This document shows, one piece after another, positions 47,196 through 57,799 of a DNA stretch of 64,000 nucleotides; within the stretch, counting starts at the first letter, position 1; every line of letters begins with the position of its first letter. Both the position numbers and the translations under genes were made by a program. The notes beneath the pieces are model-generated. The model saw only the letters and a program-made list of their open reading frames with translations, was not told the DNA's origin and did not search any database. Source of the DNA: Bacteroidia bacterium. GTDB lineage: Bacteria; Bacteroidota; Bacteroidia; SpSt-205. The DNA lies in contig JANXCX010000005.1 of assembly GCA_025059535.1 (NCBI GenBank), positions 111,969 to 175,968 on the forward strand, given 5' to 3'.

Positions 47196-48557
47196 GTGCC
47201 TCGGGTACATATCATAGGCATTGGGGGAGCGATAATGCATTCTTTAGCTCTGCATCTAAAGCAGCAGGGGTATGAGGTGACGGGGTCGGATGACCGTTTA
47301 GCGGAGCCAGCCCGTAGCCGTTTAGCCGCGGCGGGACTTTTACCGCCTCAAGAGGGATGGTTTCCCGAGAAAATCACCCCCGAGCTGGGGCTTGTCGTGG
47401 TAGGGATGCATGCGCGCCGAGATAACCCTGAGCTCCAGCGGGCCCAGCAGCTTCGGCTACCCATACAGGATATGCCGACCTTCGTGGCACGCGCAACGCA
47501 CCATAAACATCGGATTATTGTAGCCGGTAGCCACGGTAAGACTACCACTACCGCTCTTTTGCTATACGCCTTTGAGCGTCTGGGTATGCCTACGGACTGG
47601 CTGATAGGGGCGCAGACTACCCATGATACCCGCCTTCTTCGCCTAAGTGCGGCGCCTACCTTCATAGCCGAGGGAGACGAATACCCAGCCTCCCCCCTTA
47701 ATCTCCAACCTAAGGCCGCCGTCTATCGGCCCCACTGGCTCATCCTCACGGGCATAGCTTGGGACCATGTGAATGTGTATCCTACGCCTGAGGATTACCA
47801 GCGGGCCTTTCAGTATATTCTTCAGCAACTGCCTAAAGCCGGCGTGTGTTTTTATAACGAGACGGACCCTACCGTACGGCGCTTGGTAGAAGCGGAGCTC
47901 AAGCCGGGTTGGCATAGACTGATACCCTATAGGCCCCTGCCGGCGTTTCGTCGCCAGGCTACCTGGTTTGTGCGGGTAGGGCGGCGGGTAGCGCCCGTAC
48001 GCTTCTGGGGACGACATAATATCCTGAATGCCTCCGCCGTATGGAGCCTCCTCCAAGAGATGTATGTGGAGGATCGCGAGTTTGCGGAGATACTTTCCTC
48101 TTTCCGTCTGCCCGCCTATCGTCAGGAAGTATGGCTGGAGGGACCACCTAGCTGGATTGTTCGGGACTTTGCCCACGCCCCCAGTAAAGTAGAAGCCACT
48201 CTTAAAGCCCTACGCGAGACTTTTCCAACCCTTCCCGTGCGGGTAATATTGGAGCTACATACCTACAGTAGCCTCCAGCCCACCTATGCCGCAGCCTACA
48301 AAAAACCCTTACGTTTGGCCAAAGAGCGCTGGATTTACCTAGATGAACGGAATGTACAGGCGAAAGGGGCTGACCCAACGGCTTTGCAGCAAGCGCTGGG
48401 AAAGGAGATAGGGTGGATTTATTCTAAAACGGCGCTGATAGAGACCATTCATTCAACCCTTAGCCAAGGACCCCAAGTACTCGCCCTACTTTCTTCGGGC
48501 ACTTTCTCAGACTTGGAACCGGCTGAATTAGGCCTTGCCCTAAAATCCTCTGAATGA
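47196..48557 (+). CDS. mpl: UDP-N-acetylmuramate:L-alanyl-gamma-D-glutamyl-meso-diaminopimelate ligase (Mpl)
   Basis: VHIIGIGGAIMHSLALHLKQQGYEVTGSDD, IIVAGSHGKTTTTALLLYAFERLG, EGDEYPAS, WDHVNVYP, WGRHNILNASA; GTG start. Confidence 0.92.
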   Translation: MPRVHIIGIGGAIMHSLALHLKQQGYEVTGSDDRLAEPARSRLAAAGLLPPQEGWFPEKITPELGLVVVGMHARRDNPELQRAQQLRLPIQDMPTFVARATHHKHRIIVAGSHGKTTTTALLLYAFERLGMPTDWLIGAQTTHDTRLLRLSAAPTFIAEGDEYPASPLNLQPKAAVYRPHWLILTGIAWDHVNVYPTPEDYQRAFQYILQQLPKAGVCFYNETDPTVRRLVEAELKPGWHRLIPYRPLPAFRRQATWFVRVGRRVAPVRFWGRHNILNASAVWSLLQEMYVEDREFAEILSSFRLPAYRQEVWLEGPPSWIVRDFAHAPSKVEATLKALRETFPTLPVRVILELHTYSSLQPTYAAAYKKPLRLAKERWIYLDERNVQAKGADPTALQQALGKEIGWIYSKTALIETIHSTLSQGPQVLALLSSGTFSDLEPAELGLALKSSE

Positions 48558-48701
48558 CCGATCTGAGGAAAGGGTAAGTAGGTTTGCCAAGCCCATCCTA
48601 AGTGGGCGCGTCTGGTCAAAGGCCGGCTTTATGCGGCCTAATTCGGTCAGGCGGCTATTCCTCCGAAGGTAGAGTCACCTTGGGAAAACCGAAGGTTTTT
48701 T
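48555..48701 (+). other. Candidate structured RNA / intergenic region with nested inverted repeats
   Basis: TGACCGA (48555-48561)/TCGGTCA (48643-48649); GCCCA (48591-48595)/TGGGC (48603-48607); AGGCCG (48620-48625)/CGGCCT (48634-48639); terminator-like hairpin at 48677-48701. Confidence 0.35.
48677..48701 (+). terminator. Hairpin plus T-tract between convergent mpl and acs
   Basis: ACCTT-GGG-AAAA-CCG-AAGGT followed by TTTTT; an alternative stem AAAACC-GAA-GGTTTT is symmetric for both strands. Confidence 0.55.
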
Positions 48702-50547
48702 AGTTAGGAAGGGCGAGGCGCTCGGCGTAAATTCTTTCCACTACAGCGGGGTCGGTGAGGGTAGAGGTATCGCCGAAGTCCGTTTGGCCAACGGCGATCT
48801 TGCGTAAAATGCGGCGCATGATTTTACCTGAACGGGTCTTAGGCAGGTCAGGCACAAACTGGATCAGGTCAGGCCGGGCGATAGGTCCAATCGCCTGACG
48901 CACGCTTTCCTTTAGTTCAGTGGTTAGCGCTTCTGAGGGCGCGGGGGCACCAGCCCGCAGCACTACAAACGCATAGATGCCCTCGCCCTTGATAGGATGC
49001 GGAAAGCCTACTACGGCGGCCTCCGCTACGGCCGGATGGGCTACTAAAGCACTTTCTATCTCAGCTGTACCTAAGCGATGCCCTGCTACATTTAGCACAT
49101 CATCTACCCGACCCAAAATCCAGTAGTAGCCGTCGGCATCCCGCCGAGCCCCGTCGCCCGTATAGTAATAGCCGGGAAACGGCGCAAAGTAGGTTTCTAT
49201 GAACTTCTGGTGGTCCCCCCAGAGGGTTCGGGCTTGACCTGGCCAGCTGCGTCGTAGGGCGAGGAGACCTTCGCCGGGGCCTTCTATTTCCTTACCTTCG
49301 GGCGTAAGAAGGGCCGCCTCTATGTGCGGCAGGGGATGGGTAGCGGAGCCGGGTTTAAGAGGTGTTTTCCCTGCAATTGGACTAATGAGTATGCCCCCTG
49401 TTTCGGTCTGCCACCAGGTATCTACGATAGGGCAGCGGCTTTCCCCTACTACTTCGTAATACCACCGCCATGCCTCGGGATTGATAGGCTCGCCGACGCT
49501 GCCTAATACTCGCAGGGTACGCCGGCTTGTGCGCCGCACCCAATCCGCCCCCTCCCGCATAAGCATACGAATCGCCGTAGGAGCCGTGTAAAAGAGGGTT
49601 ACCCCATACTTATCTACTATCTCCCAGAAGCGCGCAGGAGTGGGGTAGGTAGGCGTACCTTCAAAGAGTACTATAGTAGCGCCATTGGCTAAGGGCCCAT
49701 AGACAATGTAGCTATGCCCCGTAATCCAGCCCACATCGGCGGTGCAGAAGTGAATATCGTCAGATTTATAGTCAAAAACCAGCGCGAAAGTATAGGCGGC
49801 GTAGGTAAGGTAGCCGCCCGTAGTATGGAGGAGGCCTTTTGGCTTACCCGTAGAGCCAGAGGTATAAAGGATAAAGAGGGGATGTTCGGCTTCCCAGGCC
49901 GGTGCTTCGGCGTAGGGCGTGGCACTTGGGTAAAGCTCATCATAGAAGAGGTCGCGCGTGGCACGCATAGGGACGGCAGCCCCCGTGCGCCGGATGACCA
50001 GTACCTTCTCTACCGAAGGCGCCTGTTCTAAAGCCTGGTCAGCCTGCAACTTGAGGGGAATTCGTTTCCCGCCCCGAAGGCCTTCATCCGCTGTGATGAG
50101 GAGCTTAGCTTGAGCATCGCGCAGGCGACCGGCTAAAGACTCCGCCGAAAAACCCCCAAATACCACCGTATGAATAGCCCCTAAACGGGCACAGGCGAGC
50201 ATGGCTATCACCGCTTCGGGAATCATAGGAAGGTAAATCCCTACCCGATCCCCCGCCTGAATGCCTAAATCGCGTAGTATCCCCGCAAATTGTTGGACGG
50301 CTTCCTGTAGCTCTGCGTAGGTCAGCTGCCGCCCGGCTGTAGTAGGTTCATCCGGTTCCCAGTACAAGGCTACCTTGTCGGGGGTACGCTGGGCATGCCG
50401 ATCCACGCAATTGTAGGCCGCATTCAGCTGGCCATCGGCAAACCATCGGATAAATACATTAGGCGGCGTAAATGAATAGGAGCCCTCCTGCTGAGGAAAC
50501 CTAGCCCAATCCAAACGGCGGGCCTGAGCAAGCCAATACCCCTCCAT
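48700..50547 (-). CDS. acs: Acetyl-CoA synthetase
   Basis: [146 protein letters not shown]. Confidence 0.97.
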   Translation of the reverse strand: MEGYWLAQARRLDWARFPQQEGSYSFTPPNVFIRWFADGQLNAAYNCVDRHAQRTPDKVALYWEPDEPTTAGRQLTYAELQEAVQQFAGILRDLGIQAGDRVGIYLPMIPEAVIAMLACARLGAIHTVVFGGFSAESLAGRLRDAQAKLLITADEGLRGGKRIPLKLQADQALEQAPSVEKVLVIRRTGAAVPMRATRDLFYDELYPSATPYAEAPAWEAEHPLFILYTSGSTGKPKGLLHTTGGYLTYAAYTFALVFDYKSDDIHFCTADVGWITGHSYIVYGPLANGATIVLFEGTPTYPTPARFWEIVDKYGVTLFYTAPTAIRMLMREGADWVRRTSRRTLRVLGSVGEPINPEAWRWYYEVVGESRCPIVDTWWQTETGGILISPIAGKTPLKPGSATHPLPHIEAALLTPEGKEIEGPGEGLLALRRSWPGQARTLWGDHQKFIETYFAPFPGYYYTGDGARRDADGYYWILGRVDDVLNVAGHRLGTAEIESALVAHPAVAEAAVVGFPHPIKGEGIYAFVVLRAGAPAPSEALTTELKESVRQAIGPIARPDLIQFVPDLPKTRSGKIMRRILRKIAVGQTDFGDTSTLTDPAVVERIYAERLALPN

Positions 50548-50571
50548 ACGACGAAAATAGGATAGACTTAG

Positions 50572-50579
50572 TATTTTTG
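50572..50579 (+). promoter_or_regulatory. -7 box TATTTTTG, 3 nt upstream of ATG at 50583
   Basis: TAnnTTTG match; the ORF-track TTG start at 50577 lies inside it. Confidence 0.65.
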
Positions 50580-50582
50580 AAT

Positions 50583-53500
50583 ATGCGCCAGTGCCTAGTA
50601 GCTCTAGTTCTTGGGGGTGTTGTGTGGGCGCGCCACGGCGGCACTTTTGTGGAAAATAAAGGACAGATTTACGCCGAAGTACGGTTTGAGGCGGTATTTC
50701 GGGGTCAGCACATTTACCTAACCGACGAAGGGATAGCCCTTCTGCTGGTGGATACTAAGTTTTTAGAGACCGCGCATTGGCAGCGGTGGGGCGGGCCGAT
50801 ACCTGTCCAAGCCCACTTTGTGCGTATTCGTTGGGTAGGCGCCGCCCCCGTAGTCCCTATTGGCGAAGAGCCTGAGCCTACCTTATATAACTTCTTCCAA
50901 GGCCCATGGCGCGCCACTGGCGCACGTGGCTTTAGGCGCGTGGTATATCCAAACCTTTATCCAGGTGTAACCCTGGCCTTTACCCTCACGCCGCAAGGGC
51001 TTAAGTGGGATTGGATTGGGCAGTCGGCGGAAGCCCTGCGCGCTATCCGCCTGCGCTACGAAGGCGTAGGATTCTACCTAGCGGATAGTACCCAACTCAT
51101 CTTAGAAACCTGCTTGGGCCCACTGCCCGAGCAGCTGCCTAAGGCCTACAATCTGCCTGCCAAAGCTAATGTGCCCATACGCTATAAAATAGATGGCGCC
51201 CTCATACGCTACGAAGTGCTCTCTGAAGTAAGCGGAAGCGTAGTGATTGACCCTGTGATTGTATTTTCCACCTACTCAGGCTCCTACTCGGATAATTGGG
51301 GTTTTACCGCCACTTACGACTTGCAAGGGAATGCCTTTGCAGGGGGTATTGTAAATGATGTCTTCTGGAATGATGTGGGAAACGGAATTCGCTTCCCTGT
51401 AACGCCAGGCGTAATCCAGAGCACCTATGGCGGGGGAGTGGATTACAATCAAAATCAGCCCCTCTTTTGGCAGTGTGATATGGCCCTCTGGAAGACTAAT
51501 CCTACAGGAACCGTACGCCTTTGGGCTACCTATCTGGGGGGTAGCGATAATGAGCAGCCCCACAGCATTGCTACCGATCCTCAGGGCAATCTCTACATCA
51601 TGGGCGCTAGCCGCTCGCCTAACTTCCCAACTACCTCAAATGCCTACCAAACCACGCGACGGGGAGATATAGACATAGTGGTAAGCTGCATAAGCGCCGA
51701 TGGAGGCACCCTACTAGGCAGTACTTACATAGGCGGGACGGGAGAGGATGGCCTTAACAGCCGAGTCTATAACCTCTATTACTTCTATGCCGACGACGGG
51801 CGCGGCGAGATTGTAGTGGGAGATACGGCCTGTTATATTATCTCTTCCACGCGTTCCTCGGACTTCCCTACCTCGTCTAATGCCTACCAGACCAGCCTGC
51901 GGGGCGGTATGGATGCGGTAATTTGCAAGTTCTCCTTAGACCTGCGCTTCCTTTATGCCAGTACCTACTTAGGGGGAAGTGGGGCGGATGCGGGCTACTC
52001 TATTCGCCTCGGCCGCAATGGCGAAGTATATGTGGCAGGCGGTACAAATAGCAGCGACTTTCCTACTACGAATAATGCCTATCAGTCCACCTATCAGGGG
52101 GGCCGAGCCGATGGCTGGCTAGCCAGCCTCAGTAGTAACTTAGAGGCACTCCAGAGCGCTACCTACTGGGGGACGCGCAGCTACGACCAAGTATTCATGA
52201 TAGACCTGGATCGGCAAGGGAATGTCTGGGGAGCAGGGCATACGGAAGGCAATCTTAGCTCTACTCCCGGCGCTTACAGTAATCCAGGTGGCAAGCAGTT
52301 CGTTTTTACCCTAAACCCTAATCTGACCCAGCTTACGCGCCTTTCCGTATGGGGCTCAGGACGATCCCGTCCGGACATCACTATAAGCGCGTTTGCAGCC
52401 GACCGCTGCGGTTACGTCTATGTGGCCGGCTGGGGTGGGCTTGAGATTTCAAATGGCGTTCGGTACGGTTCCACCCTAGGCCTTCCTACTACCGCTAACG
52501 CCAACCAGCGCACTACCGACGGCGCAGACTTCTATGTTGTAGCGTTCCAGCCGGGGCTGACTGGCCTTGCCTACGCTTCCTTTTGGGGCGGAAACCTTTC
52601 CGAAGAACATGTAGATGGCGGCACCAGCCGGTTTGATAACCGCGGCATCATCTACCAGTCCGTCTGTGCCGGCTGTGGCGGCAACCTCAACGACTTCCCC
52701 ACCACCCCCGGCACCATCTCCAATACCAATAATAGCCCCAACTGCAATAATGCCCTCTTCAAAATAGACTTTCAACTGGGCGACCCTGTAGTAGCCGCTA
52801 TGGCCCTTACCCCTTCTGGCGGCTGTGCGCCCTTGCGTGCTACCATCCAAAACCTTAGCCAGCAAGGTACGACCTATGAATGGGACTTTGGGAATGGTCA
52901 AACTTTCACGGGCGCTAATCCGCCACCTGTTACCTACACGCAGCCTGGCACCTATACTATTACCCTAATAGCCATAAATCCCTTCACTTGCAATCAGCGG
53001 GATACCTTGCGCCGGATTGTTAACGTATATCCCCGGCCGAACGCCAATTTTAGCTTTCAGACAAACTGCCGTCTCGGCGCGACTTTTAGCCCGGTGGCTA
53101 CGGAGCCCGGACTCAGTTATGAGTGGGACTTCGGCGATGGACGCACTTCCCGCGACCCTCGACCTACTCATACCTACACAGCCGCAGGCACGTATACCGT
53201 CCAGCTTATCGTGCGCAATTCGCAGAATTGTGCTGATACGGTACGCCAGCCAGTCTCGGTAAGGTTAAGCAATGTGCGGGCGGACTTTACGTGGGAGGGA
53301 GACATCTGCCGCGGGGTCTATCGCTTTGTCAACCGCTCCGAAAATGCCCAAAGCTACACCTGGATCATAGCGGGCCGCGATACCCTCCGCACGCCTAATC
53401 CCACTTACACTTTTTCCCAATCGGGCACCTACGAAGTGGTACTTATTGCCTATGATGCCCAAGGCTGTACCGATACGCTACGCCGTGAGGTAGTGGTGAG

Positions 53501-54482
53501 TCGCATAGTACGGGCGGGCTTTAGCCTAAACGTAGACTATTGTGCTCTACGGGTCGCCTTTCAGAATAGCTCGGAGGGGGCTGGGACCTATGAGTGGGAT
53601 TTTGGGGATGGCACGCAGAGCACCGAACCTAATCCGACCCATACCTATGCCCAGCCAGGCTCTTACACCGTACAACTTATAGCCGTCTCTGCCGATGGCC
53701 GCTGTAGGGACACTGTGCGGCAGACCATAGAAATAGACTTCCGCTCCGAGGCCCGCGCCGAAGTGCGGGTAGATACCTGCAGAGGGGTAGTAGTATTCGT
53801 TTCACGCAGCCGTTTCGCTAATTCCGTAGAGTGGCAGGTGGATAACTGGCGCGCGCGGGGCGATTCCGTGGCCTGGTCATCGCCCGCCCCAGGGACTTAT
53901 ACCTGGCAGCTTATCACAAACCCTGATGGCAGTCCTCTTTGCCGCGATACGTTGGTTGGGACAGTAGTGGTCCCCGAGCGCCGTAGGCTGGATAGCCTGC
54001 CTTGGCAGATGGATATTTGCGAAGGGCTTCTCTACCTGTCTTTACCCCTTCCGCCTGACCGCTTAGTCCAGCTCGCCATAAATGGAAATACCTACCCCCT
54101 CGTATCTAGCGTTTCACTACCTATTCAAAGCGGCACGACCTACACCATAACCTTAGTATATCTTGATGAAGTCGGCTGCTTAGATACGCTCCGCTACACC
54201 CTTACGGCCGACTTCCTCATAGGTCGCGCCCTGTTTGTACCGAATGTATTTACCCCAAATGGCGACGGTATTAACGATGTGTTCCGAGTTTTAGGGCATG
54301 CTGAGTGTGTGGAGGAGCTGGCGATTTACGATCGCTGGGGTCAGGAAATCTACCGTACCCGTGTTTTACCCTTTGTATGGGATGGGCGTCGAGGCGGAGA
54401 GATGGCGCCCGAAGGGGCCTACGTATATGTGATAAAGCTGCGGGGGTTTGTGCGGGCGGGCACGGTTACCCTATTGCGCTAG
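50583..54482 (+). CDS. Large secreted SBBP-repeat / multi-PKD protein with T9SS type B (gliding-motility) C-terminal domain
   Basis: [15 protein letters not shown]-terminal domain; repeated [28 protein letters not shown] beta-propeller units; PKD units [33 protein letters not shown]-term [42 protein letters not shown]. Confidence 0.93.
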   Translation: MRQCLVALVLGGVVWARHGGTFVENKGQIYAEVRFEAVFRGQHIYLTDEGIALLLVDTKFLETAHWQRWGGPIPVQAHFVRIRWVGAAPVVPIGEEPEPTLYNFFQGPWRATGARGFRRVVYPNLYPGVTLAFTLTPQGLKWDWIGQSAEALRAIRLRYEGVGFYLADSTQLILETCLGPLPEQLPKAYNLPAKANVPIRYKIDGALIRYEVLSEVSGSVVIDPVIVFSTYSGSYSDNWGFTATYDLQGNAFAGGIVNDVFWNDVGNGIRFPVTPGVIQSTYGGGVDYNQNQPLFWQCDMALWKTNPTGTVRLWATYLGGSDNEQPHSIATDPQGNLYIMGASRSPNFPTTSNAYQTTRRGDIDIVVSCISADGGTLLGSTYIGGTGEDGLNSRVYNLYYFYADDGRGEIVVGDTACYIISSTRSSDFPTSSNAYQTSLRGGMDAVICKFSLDLRFLYASTYLGGSGADAGYSIRLGRNGEVYVAGGTNSSDFPTTNNAYQSTYQGGRADGWLASLSSNLEALQSATYWGTRSYDQVFMIDLDRQGNVWGAGHTEGNLSSTPGAYSNPGGKQFVFTLNPNLTQLTRLSVWGSGRSRPDITISAFAADRCGYVYVAGWGGLEISNGVRYGSTLGLPTTANANQRTTDGADFYVVAFQPGLTGLAYASFWGGNLSEEHVDGGTSRFDNRGIIYQSVCAGCGGNLNDFPTTPGTISNTNNSPNCNNALFKIDFQLGDPVVAAMALTPSGGCAPLRATIQNLSQQGTTYEWDFGNGQTFTGANPPPVTYTQPGTYTITLIAINPFTCNQRDTLRRIVNVYPRPNANFSFQTNCRLGATFSPVATEPGLSYEWDFGDGRTSRDPRPTHTYTAAGTYTVQLIVRNSQNCADTVRQPVSVRLSNVRADFTWEGDICRGVYRFVNRSENAQSYTWIIAGRDTLRTPNPTYTFSQSGTYEVVLIAYDAQGCTDTLRREVVVSRIVRAGFSLNVDYCALRVAFQNSSEGAGTYEWDFGDGTQSTEPNPTHTYAQPGSYTVQLIAVSADGRCRDTVRQTIEIDFRSEARAEVRVDTCRGVVVFVSRSRFANSVEWQVDNWRARGDSVAWSSPAPGTYTWQLITNPDGSPLCRDTLVGTVVVPERRRLDSLPWQMDICEGLLYLSLPLPPDRLVQLAINGNTYPLVSSVSLPIQSGTTYTITLVYLDEVGCLDTLRYTLTADFLIGRALFVPNVFTPNGDGINDVFRVLGHAECVEELAIYDRWGQEIYRTRVLPFVWDGRRGGEMAPEGAYVYVIKLRGFVRAGTVTLLR

Positions 54483-54486
54483 GTGT

Positions 54487-55320
54487 TTATTCTATCCTGC
54501 CGGGAGGCAAGCTAAAGCAAGGCGTGCGCGGGCTATCCGCCAGTTTAGCTGGCAGAGGCAGCTCCCTACCATGGCAGAGTAGATAAAACCAGTGGTAGGC
54601 TTCGGGGAAGGAAGCCGGGTAGTAGTCTTGGATTCGGAGCGCGTAGGCGTGTGTGGGCCGCCCAATCAGCTGGGTAAATCGCTGGCGTAGCGCAGGAGGT
54701 AGCCGACGCAGGCGTACCAAGGCTCCGACTTCGTCAAAGGGTAGATCCGCATGCCGCTGCCACACAAGCGCCACCGCCCTATACCGAGCTTCACCTGTAG
54801 TCAGATACCGTAGCTGGACCTGAAGACCGCAGAGACGGCCTACCGAAGGCCTAAGCGCTAATAGCGGTAAGGCAAATTCCTCCAGCCAGGGCCTATTAGC
54901 TTGCCAACTGCTGTCTTCAGGGGCTTGGACCCGCCAAGAAAGAGGTATAAGCAGTTCTATTTCCTTGTAAGGGATGCGGCTGGGATGCCAGGTACGCGGC
55001 CCGCAGAGAAGCGTAAAATGGCGGCGAAGCCACCGAAGGCGGGGAGGACGCGAAAGGAAAACCAGCGTCTCGCCGTTCAGAACTATTTCCCAACGCCACT
55101 GGCCGGCCTCTTGGCAGACTTGAAGTAGCCGTGCGCCCTGTTTGGCCTTGAAAAGGTCGGCCGCTGGCCTAATCCCCGTGCGAAGCTCCCGCAGCTCTAT
55201 AGCGCGCGCAATTCGTCCTAAAGCCGTCAGACTTGTCGGACTAGGCATCCAAAGGGTGTCCTGCAAACGCAAGTCATACGCTAGGCCGCAAACCTGTGCC
55301 CAAAGGATAAGAAGCGGCAT
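54487..55320 (-). CDS. Hypothetical protein with hydrophobic N-terminus
   Basis: 277-aa ORF in a strand-consistent block; no recognised motif. Confidence 0.6.
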   Translation of the reverse strand: MPLLILWAQVCGLAYDLRLQDTLWMPSPTSLTALGRIARAIELRELRTGIRPAADLFKAKQGARLLQVCQEAGQWRWEIVLNGETLVFLSRPPRLRWLRRHFTLLCGPRTWHPSRIPYKEIELLIPLSWRVQAPEDSSWQANRPWLEEFALPLLALRPSVGRLCGLQVQLRYLTTGEARYRAVALVWQRHADLPFDEVGALVRLRRLPPALRQRFTQLIGRPTHAYALRIQDYYPASFPEAYHWFYLLCHGRELPLPAKLADSPRTPCFSLPPGRIE

Positions 55321-55337
55321 GGGAATAGGAGTTGGAG

Positions 55338-56840
55338 CTAAGCCGACGGCAAAGGTTGACCGGCGCTTCGCCCAAGGGCTGGGTCATTGGCTGGCCAAGC
55401 CAAAGCTAATAGCGCAAAAGGCCACTGTAGGTCTAAATAGCGGCGTTCTAAGAGGGCCGTGGCGGAGGGAGGAAGGAAGGGAAAAGAAGAAAGCACCGTA
55501 TAAACTATGATAGGCAGCAGAGCAAAAAGCCAGAAAAGGAGGAGATGGGCTTTTTCTTGAAAGGCCCTATAGCCGCCGCCGGCTAAAGCGATCAAGAGAA
55601 GGGCGAAGAAAAACCCATAGTAAAGCTTACGGGGGAGGGAGGTAGGTCCTTGAGCGGCTGGGATGTACCAAAGGGCCCGCCATCGGCGCCACCAGGCTTG
55701 GGTATATACCCAAGCTGGGTATCGGCGCTGAAGAGCCTCCCCACATCTTTTGAGTGTTTCAAGGACGTATAGTTCCAAGCGGCAATCTTCGGGGGAGGGA
55801 GGGGGTTCCTCGGCTCGGATAGGGCGCCAGTGCATGGCATAGGAAGGAGAATGGCGCAGGGCACATATAGCGGCCCCTACGCGCCGCAGCGTCTCAGCGG
55901 TGCATTCCGGCAGCCCTCGGCTAAACGGAAAAGCCCGTTCCCAAGCCGAGAGCGTCTGTAAGGACTCTGCTTGACATAGAAGAAGCCCTTGAGGATGGCA
56001 AGGGTCATTAGCGGCTAAGGTTACATTATCACCCGTAAGCAGCAAAAAGCGGGTAAGCCCAGGGGTAAAATCATTGAACATGCCTACGGCTAGAGCGGTT
56101 TTGGTGCCGCTAAGGGGACGAAAGTCGCCGTAACGGCGGTAGTTGTGATATACCCAAGCGCTCTCGGCTAGGGCGAAAGGCAAAGAAAAAAGGAGGGCTC
56201 GCTTTAGACCCCCATGCCATAAAAGCCAAAGCCCTCCCAAAGGAAGCCATACGCCCAGTACTGGTCGCAGAAAGAAGGCCCAGGTTAGGAAAAAGCCCGC
56301 TAGCAGAGGCCTTTGCCGATAAAGGCCATATAACCCAATAAGGCCGGCAGCGGTAGCGCACGGTTCGGTTACCGTGAAGCGGATATAGTATCCTAAGGGC
56401 GAAAAAACCACTGCGGCGGCACCTACGGCGAGAAGCCCTTTAGGAAGGCCGCGGCGGGCGCCCTCGGCTAACCACAACCCCAGCCCTACGCTCCATATCG
56501 CCCACTGGAAAAGCCCTACGCCCCAGAAGGCCCACGCACGGCTCTGCGTAAGAAGATAAAAAGCCCCATAGACAAGCCCATACCCAGGAAGGCGAATATC
56601 GGGCTCGTAAAACCCCTGCTGGATGGCCGTGTATATGCTTTCAAAGTAGCTGTCGGTATCTGGGGTCCGCAAAAGGGGTAAGAAGGGGGCCGCCCAGAGG
56701 TTTGGCGCGCAGTAAGGGTCGCGCTGACACTCAGCGTAGGCGGCCGGCGTCCGGAGGTATGGCCCGCGCAGTACCAGAGTAGCCCAAAAGACTAGACTAA
56801 GCCCACCTACCCCTAAGCTCCAATATATTACCTTACGCAT
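55338..56840 (-). CDS. Polytopic membrane protein, glycosyltransferase 39-like
   Basis: MRKVIYWSLGVGGLSLVFWATLVLRGPYLRTPAAYAECQRDPYC...RTPDTDSYFESIYTAIQQGFYEPDIRLPGYGLVYGAFY; many TM segments. Confidence 0.62.
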   Translation of the reverse strand: MRKVIYWSLGVGGLSLVFWATLVLRGPYLRTPAAYAECQRDPYCAPNLWAAPFLPLLRTPDTDSYFESIYTAIQQGFYEPDIRLPGYGLVYGAFYLLTQSRAWAFWGVGLFQWAIWSVGLGLWLAEGARRGLPKGLLAVGAAAVVFSPLGYYIRFTVTEPCATAAGLIGLYGLYRQRPLLAGFFLTWAFFLRPVLGVWLPLGGLWLLWHGGLKRALLFSLPFALAESAWVYHNYRRYGDFRPLSGTKTALAVGMFNDFTPGLTRFLLLTGDNVTLAANDPCHPQGLLLCQAESLQTLSAWERAFPFSRGLPECTAETLRRVGAAICALRHSPSYAMHWRPIRAEEPPPSPEDCRLELYVLETLKRCGEALQRRYPAWVYTQAWWRRWRALWYIPAAQGPTSLPRKLYYGFFFALLLIALAGGGYRAFQEKAHLLLFWLFALLPIIVYTVLSSFPFLPPSATALLERRYLDLQWPFALLALAWPANDPALGRSAGQPLPSA

Positions 56841-56858
56841 GGCGCTACGCCCGCTAGG

Positions 56859-57470
56859 CTAGGGCCGTCCTTGGGCTAAAGTAGGGTCCCAGAGGTCTTC
56901 TGGGGCCTCTACCTCCAAACAGGGCGGCGTGCTCTCCCGCCTTAGACGCCGCACAAAAGGCGCAGGAATCCAAAAACTGGCCTTGGCTTCGTTTTCTACG
57001 ATAAAAAAGTCATAGGCGGGGCCAGGCTGAATAGCTCTAAGATAGCCGCGGAAGTTACCCTGGCTATCTACGACCTGAGCGCCAAGCGCCTCTATATAGT
57101 AGAAATGGTCGCCTTCTAAGGGTGGGAGGTAGCGGCGTGGGAGCCAGAGTTCGGCGCCTTGCCACCTCTCGGCTTGGGTGCGGTGGGTCTCACCGGCAAA
57201 GCGTAAGCGCCAGAGGTGGTTCGGCGATTTTGAGGTAGAGCCCCAAGCGTAAGGCCTCAGCGTAGCCACGCGATAAGGCCGTCCCTCCTCACTCCCAGGT
57301 AGGACCACCCAGAAGTACCGACGATCATACGCCGTAGGGTTTTCGGCAAAACTTTCTACCAGCAAATCGCCTTTCAAGCCATGCGGCCGGCGAACTCGCC
57401 CCCAGAGAAAAAGCTCACTAAGCGGGAGAGGCTTTAGCGAGCTGTCTTGGCTGCCTTTTGGCTCTGCCAT
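56859..57470 (-). CDS. rimM: Ribosome maturation factor RimM
   Basis: LSELFLWGRVRRPHGLKGDLLVESF; PRC-barrel DHFYYIEALGAQVVDSQGNFRGYLRAIQPGPAYDFFIVE; next to rpsP. Confidence 0.92.
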   Translation of the reverse strand: MAEPKGSQDSSLKPLPLSELFLWGRVRRPHGLKGDLLVESFAENPTAYDRRYFWVVLPGSEEGRPYRVATLRPYAWGSTSKSPNHLWRLRFAGETHRTQAERWQGAELWLPRRYLPPLEGDHFYYIEALGAQVVDSQGNFRGYLRAIQPGPAYDFFIVENEAKASFWIPAPFVRRLRRESTPPCLEVEAPEDLWDPTLAQGRP

Positions 57471-57772
57471 GCCGCATAGGCCTGCGCGATCTCCTCGGGC
57501 GATTTGCCCTTGCGCATAAGGTGTAGCTTAAAAAGAACGCCGCTACGTGAAAGAAGGGAACGAACCGTCTCGGTCGGTTGCGCACCCCGCATGAGCCAGT
57601 AGAGCGCCCTCTCGTGATCCACTTGGATCAGGGCAGGGGCCTTGTTGGGATCGTAGTAGCCAATTTTTTCTATGAAGGCCCCGTCACGAGGAGCCCGACT
57701 ATCGGCCGCTACAATATGGAAAAAACTGTAATGTCTTCGTCCTGCGCGCCGCAAGCGCAGCCGTACCGCCAT
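57434..57772 (-). CDS. rpsP: 30S ribosomal protein S16
   Basis: MAVRLRLRRAGRRHYSFFHIVAADSRAPRDGAFIEKIGYYDPNK; start refined because a promoter box covers 57779-57786. Confidence 0.96.
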   Translation of the reverse strand: MAVRLRLRRAGRRHYSFFHIVAADSRAPRDGAFIEKIGYYDPNKAPALIQVDHERALYWLMRGAQPTETVRSLLSRSGVLFKLHLMRKGKSPEEIAQAYAAWQSQKAAKTAR

Positions 57773-57778
57773 AGCCCG

Positions 57779-57786
57779 CAAAGGTA
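57779..57786 (-). promoter_or_regulatory. -7 box TACCTTTG, 6 nt upstream of rpsP ATG at 57772
   Basis: CAAAGGTA on + strand; overlaps the ORF-track rpsP start at 57781. Confidence 0.65.
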
Positions 57787-57799
57787 GAAAATTTGCCCT

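Noticed and set aside
47643-48176. 177-aa antisense ORF in mpl
   Set aside because: Antisense shadow of a conserved ligase gene; no domain recognised
48591-48607. 5-bp stem with 7-nt loop resembling a tRNA anticodon arm
   Set aside because: No T-arm GTTCRANNC, no acceptor stem at correct distance, no U33; not a tRNA
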